DNA from: Paucibacter sp. KBW04
GTDB taxonomy: Bacteria > Pseudomonadota > Gammaproteobacteria > Burkholderiales > Burkholderiaceae_C
DNA length: 64,000 bases
Assembly: GCF_003852425.1 (NCBI RefSeq)
Contig: NZ_QAJN01000023.1
Location: 1-64,000 of the forward strand
Direction: 5' to 3'
Shown: piece after piece, positions 42,661 to 51,639 of the stretch
Layout of the letters: every line of letters starts with the position of its first letter
How positions within the stretch are numbered: position 1 is the first letter of the stretch
Notes under the pieces: generated by a model
Databases searched by the model: none
Told to the model about the DNA's origin: nothing
The model's input: the letters and a program-made list of their open reading frames with translations, nothing else
Made by a program: the position numbers and the translations under genes

Positions 42661-42834
42661 TCAGCGCAGGCTTGTGGGCTGTGAGGCGACGGGCTTGAGG
42701 ACCAGCGGCGCAGGTCGGCTGAGGCTCAGGGTCATGGCCGCAGCGCAGATCGCCGCCGCCACGATGAGCCAACCCAGTGCGGGCCGCCAGGCCAGGTCAA
42801 ATTCGCGCCAGTAAAGCGCGTCAACAGTGGACAT
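42661..42834 (-). CDS. Small membrane protein in the copper cluster
   Basis: A 57-residue protein with one hydrophobic helix (about 20-38, ALGWLIVAAAICAAAMTLSL). The N terminus MSTVDALYWREFDLAWRP is aromatic-rich. GGGGAT precedes the ATG by 7 nt. It lies 162 bp upstream of the YcnI gene. Only 28 bp separate its start from a MITE-like element, so its promoter may come from, or have been displaced by, that element. The function is unknown. Confidence 0.6.
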   Translation of the reverse strand: MSTVDALYWREFDLAWRPALGWLIVAAAICAAAMTLSLSRPAPLVLKPVASQPTSLR

Positions 42835-42862
42835 GATGGAATCCCCATCGCGCAGGCAGTTA

Positions 42863-43026
42863 GGGAAGCTCTGCATAAATCAGGGTGAGGCCGGGTAGTG
42901 CGGATCGGGATGGGATGCAAGGCGCAGTTTGAAGCCAATAGCCGTAGCTATTGGCGAGAACTGCAACGCTGCAGACCGCCCGATTCCGCGCTGTCCCGGA
43001 CCAGCCTGATTTGTGCAGAGCTTCCC
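42863..43026. mobile_element. MITE-like element, 164 bp, with 22-bp terminal inverted repeats
   Basis: The ends (42863-42884 and 43005-43026) are inverted copies of each other with one mismatch; each starts GGGAAGCTCTGCA. Inside is a perfect hairpin, GCCAATAGC (42934-42942) with GCTATTGGC (42947-42955). There is no open frame of transposase size. No clear target duplication is visible. The terminal sequence resembles ends of IS5-like elements, but this is from memory. It lies between the DUF2946 gene and the rest of the copper cluster. Confidence 0.75.
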
Positions 43027-43101
43027 TCGGGCCTAGGCGCGAGTACATGAACCCGTGCACGCGTCAACGCCTGCGCGTCAAACGGTGCAGCTCTTGTCGG
43101 T

Positions 43102-43494
43102 TCAGACGTTCAGGGGTGGGGCGCGGGCCTGGCTGGGTGCCCAGGCAAAGAGGGGGCGCGGCGCGAGCAGGAATAGCTCGGGCACGGCAAAGCCCAGGTG
43201 CAGCAGCGGGGTGCTGCTTGAGGAGGTGGGTGGCAGGCCCAGGCTAGGCGCCGGGTTGGCGCAACAGGGGCAGTGCTTCATGCTGGTGCTACCGGGCTGC
43301 TCTTGCTCAGAGGAGCCGGTGCTGCTGCCGTCCAGCTTGACCCATTTGGTGCCTGCCAAGGTGCAGACCTCGACCCAGCCTGCCGGTGCCTTGGTTTGCA
43401 AGGCATGTGAAAGTGCCGGGGCGAGCGCCATCAGCAGGATCGCGCAAGAGGCAATCCACGAGATCAGAGTCTTGATCTTTTGGCTGAAGGGCAT
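43102..43494 (-). CDS. DUF2946-family exported protein
   Basis: A 130-residue protein with an N-terminal hydrophobic segment (about 11-32), an EVCTLAGTKWVKL segment and a KHCPCCANP motif, the C-x-x-C core of DUF2946. The C terminus is Pro-rich and ends ARAPPLNV, almost the same ending as the copy at 59511-59939 (RAPPLTL). It lies upstream of the YcnI-MbnPH genes and is probably the first gene of the copper cluster. A copper-linked periplasmic role is inferred. Confidence 0.82.
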   Translation of the reverse strand: MPFSQKIKTLISWIASCAILLMALAPALSHALQTKAPAGWVEVCTLAGTKWVKLDGSSTGSSEQEQPGSTSMKHCPCCANPAPSLGLPPTSSSSTPLLHLGFAVPELFLLAPRPLFAWAPSQARAPPLNV

Positions 43495-43510
43495 GAAATC
43501 ATTCTAGGGC

Positions 43511-43551
43511 AAGGCCAAGCCAGCCTCAGCGAGAGAAAGACTCTTGGCCTT
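43511..43551. promoter_or_regulatory. Inverted repeat upstream of the copper cluster
   Basis: AAGGCCAAG (43511-43519) and CTTGGCCTT (43543-43551) are perfect inverted repeats, 23 bp apart, just upstream of the DUF2946 gene. There is no T-run, so an operator or a weak terminator of the peroxiredoxin transcript are both possible. Confidence 0.35.
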
Positions 43552-43593
43552 GAAGAAAATCAAGCGATAGGCGTTTGTTTTTCCGTGCCCTTT

Positions 43594-44241
43594 TTACGCC
43601 GCCTGCTTGGGCAAGGAGGTGTAGCGCAGATAAGGCCGCACCGCGTCCCAGCCCTGCGGGAACTTCTGCTTCAAAACCTCGGGGTCTTGCAGCGATGGGA
43701 TGATGACCACGTCGTCGCCGTCCTTCCAGTTGGCCGGTGTGGCCACGCTCTGGTATTCGGTCAGCTGCAGGGAGTCGATGACGCGCAGGATCTCATCGAA
43801 GTTGCGGCCGGTGGAGGCCGGGTAGGTGATGATCAGGCGCACCTTCTTGGCCGGGTCGATGATGAAGAGTGAGCGCACGGTGGCGGTGGCGTTGGCGTTC
43901 GGGTGGATCAGGTCGTACAGCTCTGAGACCTTGCGGTCGGCGTCGGCAATGATGGGGAAGTTGACCTCGGTGCCCTGGGTGTCGTTGATGTCGGCGATCC
44001 AGGCATGGTGTTTGTCAACAGGGTCGACCGAGAGGGCAATCGCCTTCACATTGCGGCGTGCGAAATCGTCCTTCAGCTTGGCGGTGCGGCCCAGCTCGGT
44101 TGTGCAGACGGGGGTGAAGTCCGCGGGGTGCGAGAACAGCACGCCCCAGCTATCGCCCAGCCATTGGTGGAAATGAATGGTGCCTTGGCTGGAGTCTTGG
44201 TCAAAGTCGGGGGCGAGGTCGCCCAGGCGCAGGCTTGGCAT
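43594..44241 (-). CDS. 1-Cys peroxiredoxin (Prx6 type)
   Basis: A 215-residue peroxiredoxin. The peroxidatic cysteine C46 is in DFTPVCTTE. It is the only cysteine in the protein, so the enzyme belongs to the 1-Cys Prx6 group and needs an external thiol. The long C-terminal arm (NWKDGDDVVIIPSLQDPE) and length fit that group. It should reduce H2O2 or organic peroxides in the cytoplasm. Its position beside a copper cluster may be meaningful, but it could be independent. Confidence 0.93.
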   Translation of the reverse strand: MPSLRLGDLAPDFDQDSSQGTIHFHQWLGDSWGVLFSHPADFTPVCTTELGRTAKLKDDFARRNVKAIALSVDPVDKHHAWIADINDTQGTEVNFPIIADADRKVSELYDLIHPNANATATVRSLFIIDPAKKVRLIITYPASTGRNFDEILRVIDSLQLTEYQSVATPANWKDGDDVVIIPSLQDPEVLKQKFPQGWDAVRPYLRYTSLPKQAA

Positions 44242-44283
44242 GTGGTGGTTTCCCTGTTGGTTGGTGTCAGTTGAAATTGAAAG

Positions 44284-44880
44284 TTAGATTGCGAACGACC
44301 ATTCTTGAAAACTAGCGTGTGCCGGGCGGTGTTCACGGGCGGCGCGTTCGCGCGCCGCGTCCACCCAGCGTTTGGCCAGCGGGAAGGGGCCGAAGCCCGC
44401 TTCGCTGTTGATGTGACCGACGGGGCCTAAATTGGAGAAATTGCTGCCCCAGCGATGGGCCCAGCGCAGGGCACTGGAGGCGCTCATCCAGGGGTCGTTC
44501 TGGCTCGCGATCAAGGTGCTGGGCCGACCCAGCCCGTGGTGAGGCAGCAGCTCGGCCAGACCGAATTTGTCGGGCTCGGCCGGCGCCACGAAGAGCACCT
44601 GGCGTATGGGTGAATCGGGGTGGTCGGCCAGATGCCGAGCCAGGGCCAGGCAGCCAAAGCTGTGGGCCACGGCGATCCATTCGCCCTCGCCGGCATGGTC
44701 CAGGGTGGAATGGATGCGCTCGGCCCAGCGCAGCAGATCGGGGTTGCTGAAATCGCGTTGCACCACGCGGCGGGCGTCGCGGTACTGCTGCTGCAACCAG
44801 GTCTGCCAATGCGTGGGACCGCTGTCGCGCAGACCGGGCACGATCAGCAGGCGTGGGGCGCGGTAAGGGCTGCTGGCCAT
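44284..44880 (-). CDS. RBBP9/YdeN-family serine hydrolase
   Basis: A 198-residue alpha/beta-hydrolase of the RBBP9/YdeN family. The start LLIVPGLRDSGPTHWQTWLQ is typical; the catalytic serine is in VAHSFGC, the acid in ASQNDPWM, and the histidine in GPVGHINSEAG. It is cytoplasmic and the substrate is unknown. It lies between the peroxiredoxin and molbindin genes, with 42- and 19-bp gaps, so the three may be one transcript. Confidence 0.9.
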   Translation of the reverse strand: MASSPYRAPRLLIVPGLRDSGPTHWQTWLQQQYRDARRVVQRDFSNPDLLRWAERIHSTLDHAGEGEWIAVAHSFGCLALARHLADHPDSPIRQVLFVAPAEPDKFGLAELLPHHGLGRPSTLIASQNDPWMSASSALRWAHRWGSNFSNLGPVGHINSEAGFGPFPLAKRWVDAARERAAREHRPAHASFQEWSFAI

Positions 44881-44899
44881 GGGAGGGGCTCGGCCGGCC

Positions 44900-45118
44900 T
44901 CAGAGCGTGGCGATGGAGACTTCGGTGGACTTCACCAAGGCCACCACCTCCTTACCCACCACCAGGCCCAGCTCCTTGACCGAGCGGGTGGTGATGACCG
45001 ATGTGACGATCAAGCCCGAGGGGGTGATCACATCGACCTCGGAGACCACGGGCCCTTCGATGACTTCTTTGATCGTGCCGCGAAACTGGTTGCGGACATT
45101 GATGGCGCTGATGCTCAT
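44900..45118 (-). CDS. Single-domain molbindin (Mop/TOBE)
   Basis: A 72-residue protein that is one Mop domain: SARN-type start (SAINVRNQFRGTI), EVDVITPSGLIVTSVITT and LGLVVGKEVVALVKSTEV. Such proteins form hexamers that store or buffer molybdate or tungstate. It is about 8 kb from modABCE and has no visible ModE box. It could supply the Mop function missing from the short ModC. Confidence 0.93.
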   Translation of the reverse strand: MSISAINVRNQFRGTIKEVIEGPVVSEVDVITPSGLIVTSVITTRSVKELGLVVGKEVVALVKSTEVSIATL

Positions 45119-45317
45119 GCGACCTCTCCTTGCTGTTGTGCTTGCAGCTTAGGTGGCCGGCTTCGGGTGGCCAAGGAATAGGAATGCAGCTAGACATACG
45201 GCCCGCGCATAAGCGGGGCCGGCTTGTCCTGTTTGAGCGCGGATTCACGTCTGCTTGAGATGCCGACATGCCGCATCGGTCGGTTCATTCACTCACCCAT
45301 CACCCGAGGGCCAGACC

Positions 45318-46037
45318 ATGAAGACCAGCACATCCCCCCGCCGCCTCTTGCGCCACTTGCGCCCCTTGCTATTGGCGCTGGCCAGCCTCGCCGCCGGCCA
45401 GGCTCAGGCCGATAGTTACTTCGTCAAGTTTGTTGACAGTACGGGGGCGCAGATCAAGGGCAGCTCCACCGACGTCAATCACAAGGATTTCAGCATCGCC
45501 AGCGCTTGGTCTCTGGACCTGACGGCGGCCGCGCCCAGCAGCGGTGGTGGCAGCGGTAAGCCGCAGCACGGCCCCTTCGAGTGGAGCCAGACGGTGGATG
45601 GCAGCTTCGTGCCGCTTTTCTTGTCCATGGTGCAGGGCAAGGGCTTGCAGTCCACCGAGCTGGATGTGGCTCGCAGCAGCAATACGGGGAGCAATCAGGA
45701 CTACTTCAAGCTCTTGTTCGAGCCGGCCTATCTCACCGAACTCAAGACCTCGGCCTCGGCCGGCAGCTCGCCGCTGCTGAACGGCGGACTGAGTTTCAGC
45801 AAGCTGAGCCTGTCCTACCGCCAGCAAGACAGCAAGGGCGCCTGGGGTGCCTGGGTGAACGGCAGCTTCAACTTCATGACCGGCCAATCGACGCCGGTGT
45901 TCAGCGGCGACCCGCTGGTGCTGGAGGGCCTGGCCCTGGCCATGCCAGCGGCTGCTGTGCCTGAGCCTTCCGGCGCCGGCTTGCTGCTGCTGGGGCTGGG
46001 CGGCCTGGCTTGGCGGCAGCGCCGCAGCGCAGGCTGA
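45318..46037 (+). CDS. Hcp-like protein with PEP-CTERM anchor
   Basis: A 239-residue exported protein. The signal peptide (about 1-32) ends in AQADS. The body has the layout of the Hcp (type VI secretion tube) family: VKFVDSTGAQIKGSSTDVNHKDF, then ASAWS, then FEWSQTVDGSFVPLFLSMVQG. The C terminus is a PEP-CTERM signal: VPEPSGAG, a hydrophobic helix and RQRRS. An Hcp fold sent through the Sec route and exosortase to the surface is unusual; no type VI genes are near. A GAGGG motif precedes the ATG. Confidence 0.8.
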   Translation: MKTSTSPRRLLRHLRPLLLALASLAAGQAQADSYFVKFVDSTGAQIKGSSTDVNHKDFSIASAWSLDLTAAAPSSGGGSGKPQHGPFEWSQTVDGSFVPLFLSMVQGKGLQSTELDVARSSNTGSNQDYFKLLFEPAYLTELKTSASAGSSPLLNGGLSFSKLSLSYRQQDSKGAWGAWVNGSFNFMTGQSTPVFSGDPLVLEGLALAMPAAAVPEPSGAGLLLLGLGGLAWRQRRSAG

Positions 46038-46092
46038 TCGACGGATGGATAGATGGATGGCGTGATTGGCGGGCAACAGGCTGCCAGCGTTC

Positions 46093-47655
46093 TCAGCGCG
46101 GCCGGCTGCCCGCCAGGCGGAACACCCGCACCGAGGCATTCACCTCGTCCACCTGCCCCAACAAGTCCTGCGCCGAGCTGGCCAGCTCTTGCACCATGCT
46201 GGCGTTCTGCAAGGTGATGGCTTCCATTTGACCGATGGCTTGGTTGACCTGGGTGATGCCTAGCAGTTGCTCGCGCGCGCTGTGATGAATCTGGCCGATC
46301 AAGCCGTTGAACTGTTTGACCGAGTCCAGGGTTTTGTCGATGCTGAGCCTTGCGGTGCTGGTTTGGCGCTCGCCCTCACTGACCTTGTCGGCCGAGTCGC
46401 TGATCAGGCGGGCGATCTCACGCGCCGCCTCCGAGCTGCGCTGGGCCAGGGCCCGCACCTCGCTGGCTACGACGGCAAAGCCGCGCCCATGCTCGCCCGC
46501 GCGGGCCGATTCCACGGCGGCATTGAGGGCCAGGATATTGGTCTGAAAGGCGATGCTGTCGATCACCTGGATGATCTCGCCGATGCGCTTGGACGAGCCC
46601 GAGATCGCCCCCATGCTGTGGGTGGCGTGGTGCACCACCTCGGCGCTGTGTTCGCTCATCTCGGTCAGCGCGGCGGCGACGCCGCTGGCTTGGTCCGCGG
46701 TGTCGGTGCTGCTGCGCACGGTGCCGGTGATCTGCTCCATGGCCGCGGCCGTTTGCTCCAGGCTGGCGGCCTGGGCCTCGGTGCGGCGGGCCATGTCTTG
46801 ATTGCCCTGGGCGATGGCTTGCATGGTCTGGCTCATGCTCTCCAGCTCGCTGCGGGTGTCGGAGACGATGGCGCGGATATTGACGGAGAGCTGGTTCAGC
46901 GCGGTCTCCAGCTCCGCCGTCAAGGCATGGCCGCTGCGCGGCAGGCTGGTGCTCAGGTCACCGGCCGCTACCTGGTGGGCATAGTCCAGCACCGGCTGGA
47001 TGGCCTTCTGGGTCTGGCGATGGGCGAGGGCGGCGGTCAGCACGCTCAGGCCCAGCAAGAGCAGCAGCTCTAGCGCGAGGGGGCCGTTCCAGAGGCCGGC
47101 GAGCATGGCGGCGCCCGTCATCAAGGCGTGCGGCATCCACTGGCCCAGCCTGGGGCCGAGGCGGGTCCAGGTGGCCAGGCGGCCAGCCAAGTCCCGTCGC
47201 AAGACCTGACCCTGGCGCAGCACATGGACGCGCTCACCGCTCTCGCGCTCGCCGCGCATGCGGGCGTACAGCGCTTCGGCGGCGGCGATCTGGGCCCGGC
47301 TGGGTTCGGTGCGCACCGACATAAAGGCCACCGGCCGGCCCTGTTCCATCAGCGGGGTGACGTTGGCCATCACCCAGTAGTGGTCGCCGTCCTTGCGGCG
47401 GTTTTTCACCATGCCTGACCAGGGCTGGCCTTGCTGGATGGTGGCCCAGAGGTCGCGGAAGGCTTCCTCCGGCATATCGGGGTGGCGGATCAGATTGTGG
47501 TGTTGGCCGTGCAACTCCTCGCGGCTGAAGCCGCTGACTTCGACGAAGGCGGCATTGCAGTGCTGGATGCGGCCTTGTAGATCGGTGGTGGAGACCAGTG
47601 TCTTGCCCTTGGGGAAGGGGTACTCACGTTGGCTGACGGGCTGGTTGTTTTTCAT
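46093..47655 (-). CDS. PAS-domain chemoreceptor (Aer-like)
   Basis: A 520-residue chemoreceptor. An N-terminal PAS domain (about 15-125) has [21 protein letters not shown] and HPDMPEEAF, close to the FAD-binding PAS of Aer. One or two membrane segments follow near 170-212, then HAMP and a signalling coiled coil with [21 protein letters not shown]. There is no periplasmic domain, as in Aer, so it should sense internal redox or energy state. No CheR pentapeptide is present. Confidence 0.9.
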   Translation of the reverse strand: MKNNQPVSQREYPFPKGKTLVSTTDLQGRIQHCNAAFVEVSGFSREELHGQHHNLIRHPDMPEEAFRDLWATIQQGQPWSGMVKNRRKDGDHYWVMANVTPLMEQGRPVAFMSVRTEPSRAQIAAAEALYARMRGERESGERVHVLRQGQVLRRDLAGRLATWTRLGPRLGQWMPHALMTGAAMLAGLWNGPLALELLLLLGLSVLTAALAHRQTQKAIQPVLDYAHQVAAGDLSTSLPRSGHALTAELETALNQLSVNIRAIVSDTRSELESMSQTMQAIAQGNQDMARRTEAQAASLEQTAAAMEQITGTVRSSTDTADQASGVAAALTEMSEHSAEVVHHATHSMGAISGSSKRIGEIIQVIDSIAFQTNILALNAAVESARAGEHGRGFAVVASEVRALAQRSSEAAREIARLISDSADKVSEGERQTSTARLSIDKTLDSVKQFNGLIGQIHHSAREQLLGITQVNQAIGQMEAITLQNASMVQELASSAQDLLGQVDEVNASVRVFRLAGSRPR

Positions 47656-47946
47656 GCGGGGATATCTACTGCGGGAAGTGGCGGACTTTAGGCATGGGCT
47701 TGGCTATGCAAGTCTGGAACTGGCGGGGGAATCAAGCGCATTTGGCGTGCCTGCATCACTTCGGGCGCAGCCCGCACCGATGGGCGAAAGCGCGCTGATT
47801 TTCGAAATGCGCACAAGCCGCCGCTACACTCGTTTGGCGATTTGCGAGGCCGCTGGCTCGAAGTTGACCCGGACTCTGGTGCCGCAGGCAAAGACCATTC
47901 GGCACCGCCGGGCTCACCCACAAAAACGTCTTTCGGAGGAATTCCT

Positions 47947-48801
47947 ATGTTTGAACGTCTGTCCCGCAGCTGGGCCCTGGTCAAGGCCAGTGCCGCAGTC
48001 CTGAAGCAAGACCGTCAGCTGCTGGTTTTTCCCTTGATTTCGGCCCTGGCCACCGTGGTCCTGGTGGCCGCTTTTGCCTTGCCTGTTTTTGGCCTGGGCT
48101 GGTTGGACGGCCTCACGCATGGCCAAGGCAATGGCGCACCGGCGGCGGCCTACGGCCTGGGTTTTCTGTTCTATGTGAGCCTGTACTTCATCATCTTTTT
48201 CTTCAATGCCGCCCTGATCGGCGCGGCCCTGATTCGCTTCGATGGCGGCTCGCCCACGGTGGGTGACGGCTTGCGCATTGCCAATAGCAAGTTCGGCCAG
48301 ATCCTGGGCTACGCGGTGATCGCCGCCACCGTGGGCATGGTCTTGCGCATGATTCAGGAGCGGGTGGGCTTTATCGGCCGCCTGATCGTCGGCCTGCTCG
48401 GCGTGGGCTGGACCCTGGCCACCTTTCTGGTCGTGCCCGTGCTGGTCAGCCGCGATGTGGGGCCGGTGGATGCGGTGAAGGAGAGCGCCGGCATTCTGAA
48501 GAAGACCTGGGGCGAGAACGTGGTGGGGCAGTCCGGTATCGGCGTGGTCTTCACCGTGCTGCACTTTGTGGTGGTGATCGCGGGCGTGGCCCTGGTCATG
48601 GCGGCCTTGTCCAGCGGCAGCGGCCTGGCTTTTGCCTTGGCCTTGCTGCTGACTTTGGCCGCCGTGGCTTTGACGGCCCTGGTGCAGACGGCGCTGACCG
48701 GCATTTATGCCGCTGCGCTTTACCGTTATGCCGCCACCGGCCAAATCGGCCAGGGCTTTGACGGCCAGGCCTTGCAGCAGGCCTTCGCGCCCAAGCGCTG
48801 A
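47947..48801 (+). CDS. DUF6159-type multi-pass membrane protein
   Basis: A 284-residue protein with about five or six membrane segments. The N terminus MFERLSRSWALVKASAAVLKQDRQLLVFPLIS is the hallmark of this family, and MIQERVGFIGRLIVGLLGVGWTLATFLVVPVL is its conserved core. The function is unknown. GGAGG at about 47935 supports the ATG at 47947; the longer frame from 47842 is unlikely. It is followed by a DUF1345 gene on the same strand. Confidence 0.87.
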   Translation: MFERLSRSWALVKASAAVLKQDRQLLVFPLISALATVVLVAAFALPVFGLGWLDGLTHGQGNGAPAAAYGLGFLFYVSLYFIIFFFNAALIGAALIRFDGGSPTVGDGLRIANSKFGQILGYAVIAATVGMVLRMIQERVGFIGRLIVGLLGVGWTLATFLVVPVLVSRDVGPVDAVKESAGILKKTWGENVVGQSGIGVVFTVLHFVVVIAGVALVMAALSSGSGLAFALALLLTLAAVALTALVQTALTGIYAAALYRYAATGQIGQGFDGQALQQAFAPKR

Positions 48802-48827
48802 GCGGTTTGCGGCGCCAGCCAACGCCC

Positions 48828-49520
48828 ATGCCCGGCCGCACGCCACCCTCGCCACGACCCGCTGCCACGCTGGGCCGCATGTTGCGCTCGCATCCTCGCC
48901 TGTTCATCGCGGCTGCTCTGGCCCTGGCCGTGGGGATTTTCCTGTCGCAGCTGCTGACGCTGCGCGGCGTTACCTGCAGCCTGATCGCCTGGAATGTGGG
49001 CACGACGCTGTACCTGGCCCTGGCGGTCTGGATGATGATGCGCTCCGATCACGGGCGCATGCGCAGCCGCGCCAAGCTGCAGGACGAGGGGCAGCTCTTC
49101 ATCTTGGCGATGGTGGTGGTCTCGGCCCTGGCCAGCCTGGCGGCCATTGCCTTTGAGCTGGCGGTGGTGAAGGAGATGCAAGGCCTGCTCAAAAGCCTGC
49201 ACATTGCCCTGGCCGGCTACACGGTGCTGAGTTCTTGGGCCTTTATCCAGGTCATGTTTGCCCTGCACTATGCCCATGAGTACTACGCCGAACTGGATCG
49301 CGGCCACCCGCCCGGCTTGCAGTTCCCCGGCGAGGCGGCACCGGACTATGGCGACTTCTTCTACTTCTCCGCCGTCATCGGCACCTCGGGCCAGACGGCC
49401 GATGTGGCCTTTGTCTCCAAGCCCCTGCGCCGCATCGGCAGCCTGCACTGCATCCTGGCCTATCTGTTTAACACGACGGTGCTGGCGCTGCTGATCAATA
49501 TCGGGGCGAGTTTGTTCTGA
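48828..49520 (+). CDS. DUF1345 membrane protein
   Basis: A 230-residue polytopic protein with five predicted membrane helices. The region FALHYAHEYYAELDR and DYGDFFYFSAVIGTSGQTADVAF are the conserved signatures of DUF1345. The role is unknown. The start may be the ATG at 48828 or a TTG at 48807. It ends convergently with the exported hydrolase gene, overlapping it by 26 bp. Confidence 0.88.
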   Translation: MPGRTPPSPRPAATLGRMLRSHPRLFIAAALALAVGIFLSQLLTLRGVTCSLIAWNVGTTLYLALAVWMMMRSDHGRMRSRAKLQDEGQLFILAMVVVSALASLAAIAFELAVVKEMQGLLKSLHIALAGYTVLSSWAFIQVMFALHYAHEYYAELDRGHPPGLQFPGEAAPDYGDFFYFSAVIGTSGQTADVAFVSKPLRRIGSLHCILAYLFNTTVLALLINIGASLF

Positions 49521-50271
49521 GGGATTGCAAGAACGCCAGGCAGAGCTTGGCAATGGCTTGCTTGAGAGCCTCGGGGCCGTCGTCCACCATTTCGTTGTGC
49601 TTGGCGTCTGGAATTTCGACGATGCTCAGACCGTAGCGGGCCTGCTCTTCCGCGGTGGGCAGGACGCCAGGATCGGCCGGATAGTCTGAGCCGCGGATGG
49701 ACAGAATGCGGGGACGTTGCGCCCGCAAGAGCGGTGCGCGGCGGTGGTCCAGGGTGATTAAGGCCGCTGGAATGTTCGGGTGCCGATGGCTCAGCCAGAC
49801 CGCCGTGTCGCCGCCATTGGAATGCCCCACCAGCAGAGGCTGAGCCCAGTTGTAGGTAGGAAAGCGATGCTGCAATTGGGCGCGCACGAACAAGAGGTTG
49901 TCGACGCCTCTTTGCCAAAAGGGGGCACGCAGAGTCAGCAGATCGCCTTCTCTGGGCAGGGGCGCGTCGCTCGGCAGGTCTTGCTGCAGACTGACGACTA
50001 GAACTCCAGCATTGTTCAAGGCCTTGGCCAGAAAAGAGTAGGCCAGATGGCTCTCGCCATAGCCGGGGCTGAGCAATGCCACGGGGCATTCGCCCGGCGC
50101 TTGGCAAGCCACCTCGGTCGGTGGGTGATAGAGCTGCACCGGGACATCGCGTTGGCGGCTGACATCGTGCAGCAGGAGGGACTCTTCGCGCTCGCCCGCA
50201 AAGGTCGAGGAAAAGGCTAAGCAGGCAACCAGGGCCGCAGTCAGCCGCGCGAGCCCAAGCGTCGGCCCCAT
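49495..50271 (-). CDS. Exported alpha/beta-hydrolase
   Basis: A 258-residue protein with a signal peptide (about 1-25, ending in TFAG). The hydrolase fold has VALLSPGYGESHLAYSFLA, the nucleophile elbow VGHSNGGDT (Ser), an acid near SIRGSDYPAD and histidine in DAKHNEMVDD. It acts in the periplasm on an unknown ester. It starts right after the antiporter gene stop, with no gap, so the two are co-transcribed. Confidence 0.86.
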   Translation of the reverse strand: MGPTLGLARLTAALVACLAFSSTFAGEREESLLLHDVSRQRDVPVQLYHPPTEVACQAPGECPVALLSPGYGESHLAYSFLAKALNNAGVLVVSLQQDLPSDAPLPREGDLLTLRAPFWQRGVDNLLFVRAQLQHRFPTYNWAQPLLVGHSNGGDTAVWLSHRHPNIPAALITLDHRRAPLLRAQRPRILSIRGSDYPADPGVLPTAEEQARYGLSIVEIPDAKHNEMVDDGPEALKQAIAKLCLAFLQSLRTNSPRY

Positions 50272-51471
50272 TCAGCTGCTCCGCCCCAACACCGCCCCCA
50301 TCTTCTTCAGCATCGGCGTCACCACCGGCACCGTCAGCATGGTGCTGCCCACGGCCATCAGGAGCAGGGCGGTGAAGGTGGAGTGGGTGATGATTTGTTT
50401 GTCCAGCAAGATGTTGGCGAAGATGATCATGATCAAGGCTTTCGTCTGCAGCAGCCAGCCGATCAGCGAGGCCTCGCCACGCTGCCAGCCCAGGATGCGA
50501 CCGGCCAGGTGCACGCCCAGCAGCTTGCCCGCCACCGAAGCCACCAGCAGCAAGCCGGCGGCCAGGAAGACGGCGCTGCCGCCCACGCCCCATTGGGTGC
50601 GCAGGCCGGTGCTGAGGAAGAACACCGGCATCACCACCAGCAAGACGTGGTGGCGCAGGCTGTCCAGCTGCTTTTGGTCGAACCAGTCGGCGTCGATGAT
50701 GGCGCCGGCCAGGAAGGCGCCCACCATGAAGTGCAGGCCCGACCAGTCGGCACCGAAGGCACACAGCACCAGCCAGATCAGGCCCACATACCAGCGGTCG
50801 CTGGGGCTCAGGCGCTTCATCAGCCAGCGAAATCCCGCGCCCAGCAAGACAAAGGCCAGGATGAAGACGGCTTGCTTGCCGATGCGCTGCCAGTCCATCA
50901 GGATCAGGGCCAGCACGCCCCAGATGGCGATATCGTCCACGCTGGCATAGCGCAGGATGCGTTGGCCCAGGGGGCGGCGCAGGATGTCCAGCTTTTCCAG
51001 AAACAAGATCAAGATGGGCAGGGCGGTGACGGCGCAAGACATGCCCACGCCCATCACAAACTGCCAGCTCAGGGCCTTGGGCCCCATCCAGCCCGGCGTG
51101 GTCAGCAGCAGGCCGGCGGCCGCGCAACCCAGGGCCAGGGGCGCGCCCAAGGCCAGGCCGGCGGTGATGCCGCTCTCGCGCCTATGCGTCCAGGCGGCGC
51201 GCAGGTCGAGTTCAATGCCGGCGATCCAGACAAACAGCATCACCGCCCACCAGGCAATGCCGGTGAGCGCCTGGGTGACGGTCGGGTTGAAGACGAAGTC
51301 GTAATAGGCCGGGAAGGCCGCCCCCAACACGCCTGGGCCGAGCAGGATGCCGGTGATGATCTGCACGACCACCAAGGGCGCGAAATAGTCGGTGTTGAAC
51401 AGGCGCCACACCAAATAGGGGACAGTCAGGATGATCAACATCGCGATCAAGAAGATTTCGGCGCTGCTCAT
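50272..51471 (-). CDS. CPA2-family cation/proton antiporter
   Basis: A 399-residue transporter with about twelve membrane spans. It is related to the KefB/NapA (CPA2) group: an ND/DD-like pair is seen in VDDIAIWGVLAL and HFMVGAFLAGAIID, with STGLRTQW as another family motif. There is no C-terminal TrkA-N domain. It should exchange Na+ or K+ for protons. The ion is not decidable from sequence. It leads an operon with the exported hydrolase. Confidence 0.87.
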   Translation of the reverse strand: MSSAEIFLIAMLIILTVPYLVWRLFNTDYFAPLVVVQIITGILLGPGVLGAAFPAYYDFVFNPTVTQALTGIAWWAVMLFVWIAGIELDLRAAWTHRRESGITAGLALGAPLALGCAAAGLLLTTPGWMGPKALSWQFVMGVGMSCAVTALPILILFLEKLDILRRPLGQRILRYASVDDIAIWGVLALILMDWQRIGKQAVFILAFVLLGAGFRWLMKRLSPSDRWYVGLIWLVLCAFGADWSGLHFMVGAFLAGAIIDADWFDQKQLDSLRHHVLLVVMPVFFLSTGLRTQWGVGGSAVFLAAGLLLVASVAGKLLGVHLAGRILGWQRGEASLIGWLLQTKALIMIIFANILLDKQIITHSTFTALLLMAVGSTMLTVPVVTPMLKKMGAVLGRSS

Positions 51472-51639
51472 GTGTCCAATTCAGCAAGGGGTGGGCATAC
51501 TGGGGCGTGATTGTGATGCACACAATTGCCGGGCGATGGGTCTTGGCCTCGGGTTGAACCCGCGCTCGACCGGTGCAATTCGGCGCCACGGAGGGCTGGA
51601 TTCGAGTTGACGATTTCAAACACTGATCGAGGACGAACT

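Noticed and set aside
45318-46037. Type VI secretion locus
   Set aside because: Only one Hcp-like protein is present, with a signal peptide and PEP-CTERM tail; no sheath, baseplate or VgrG genes are near.
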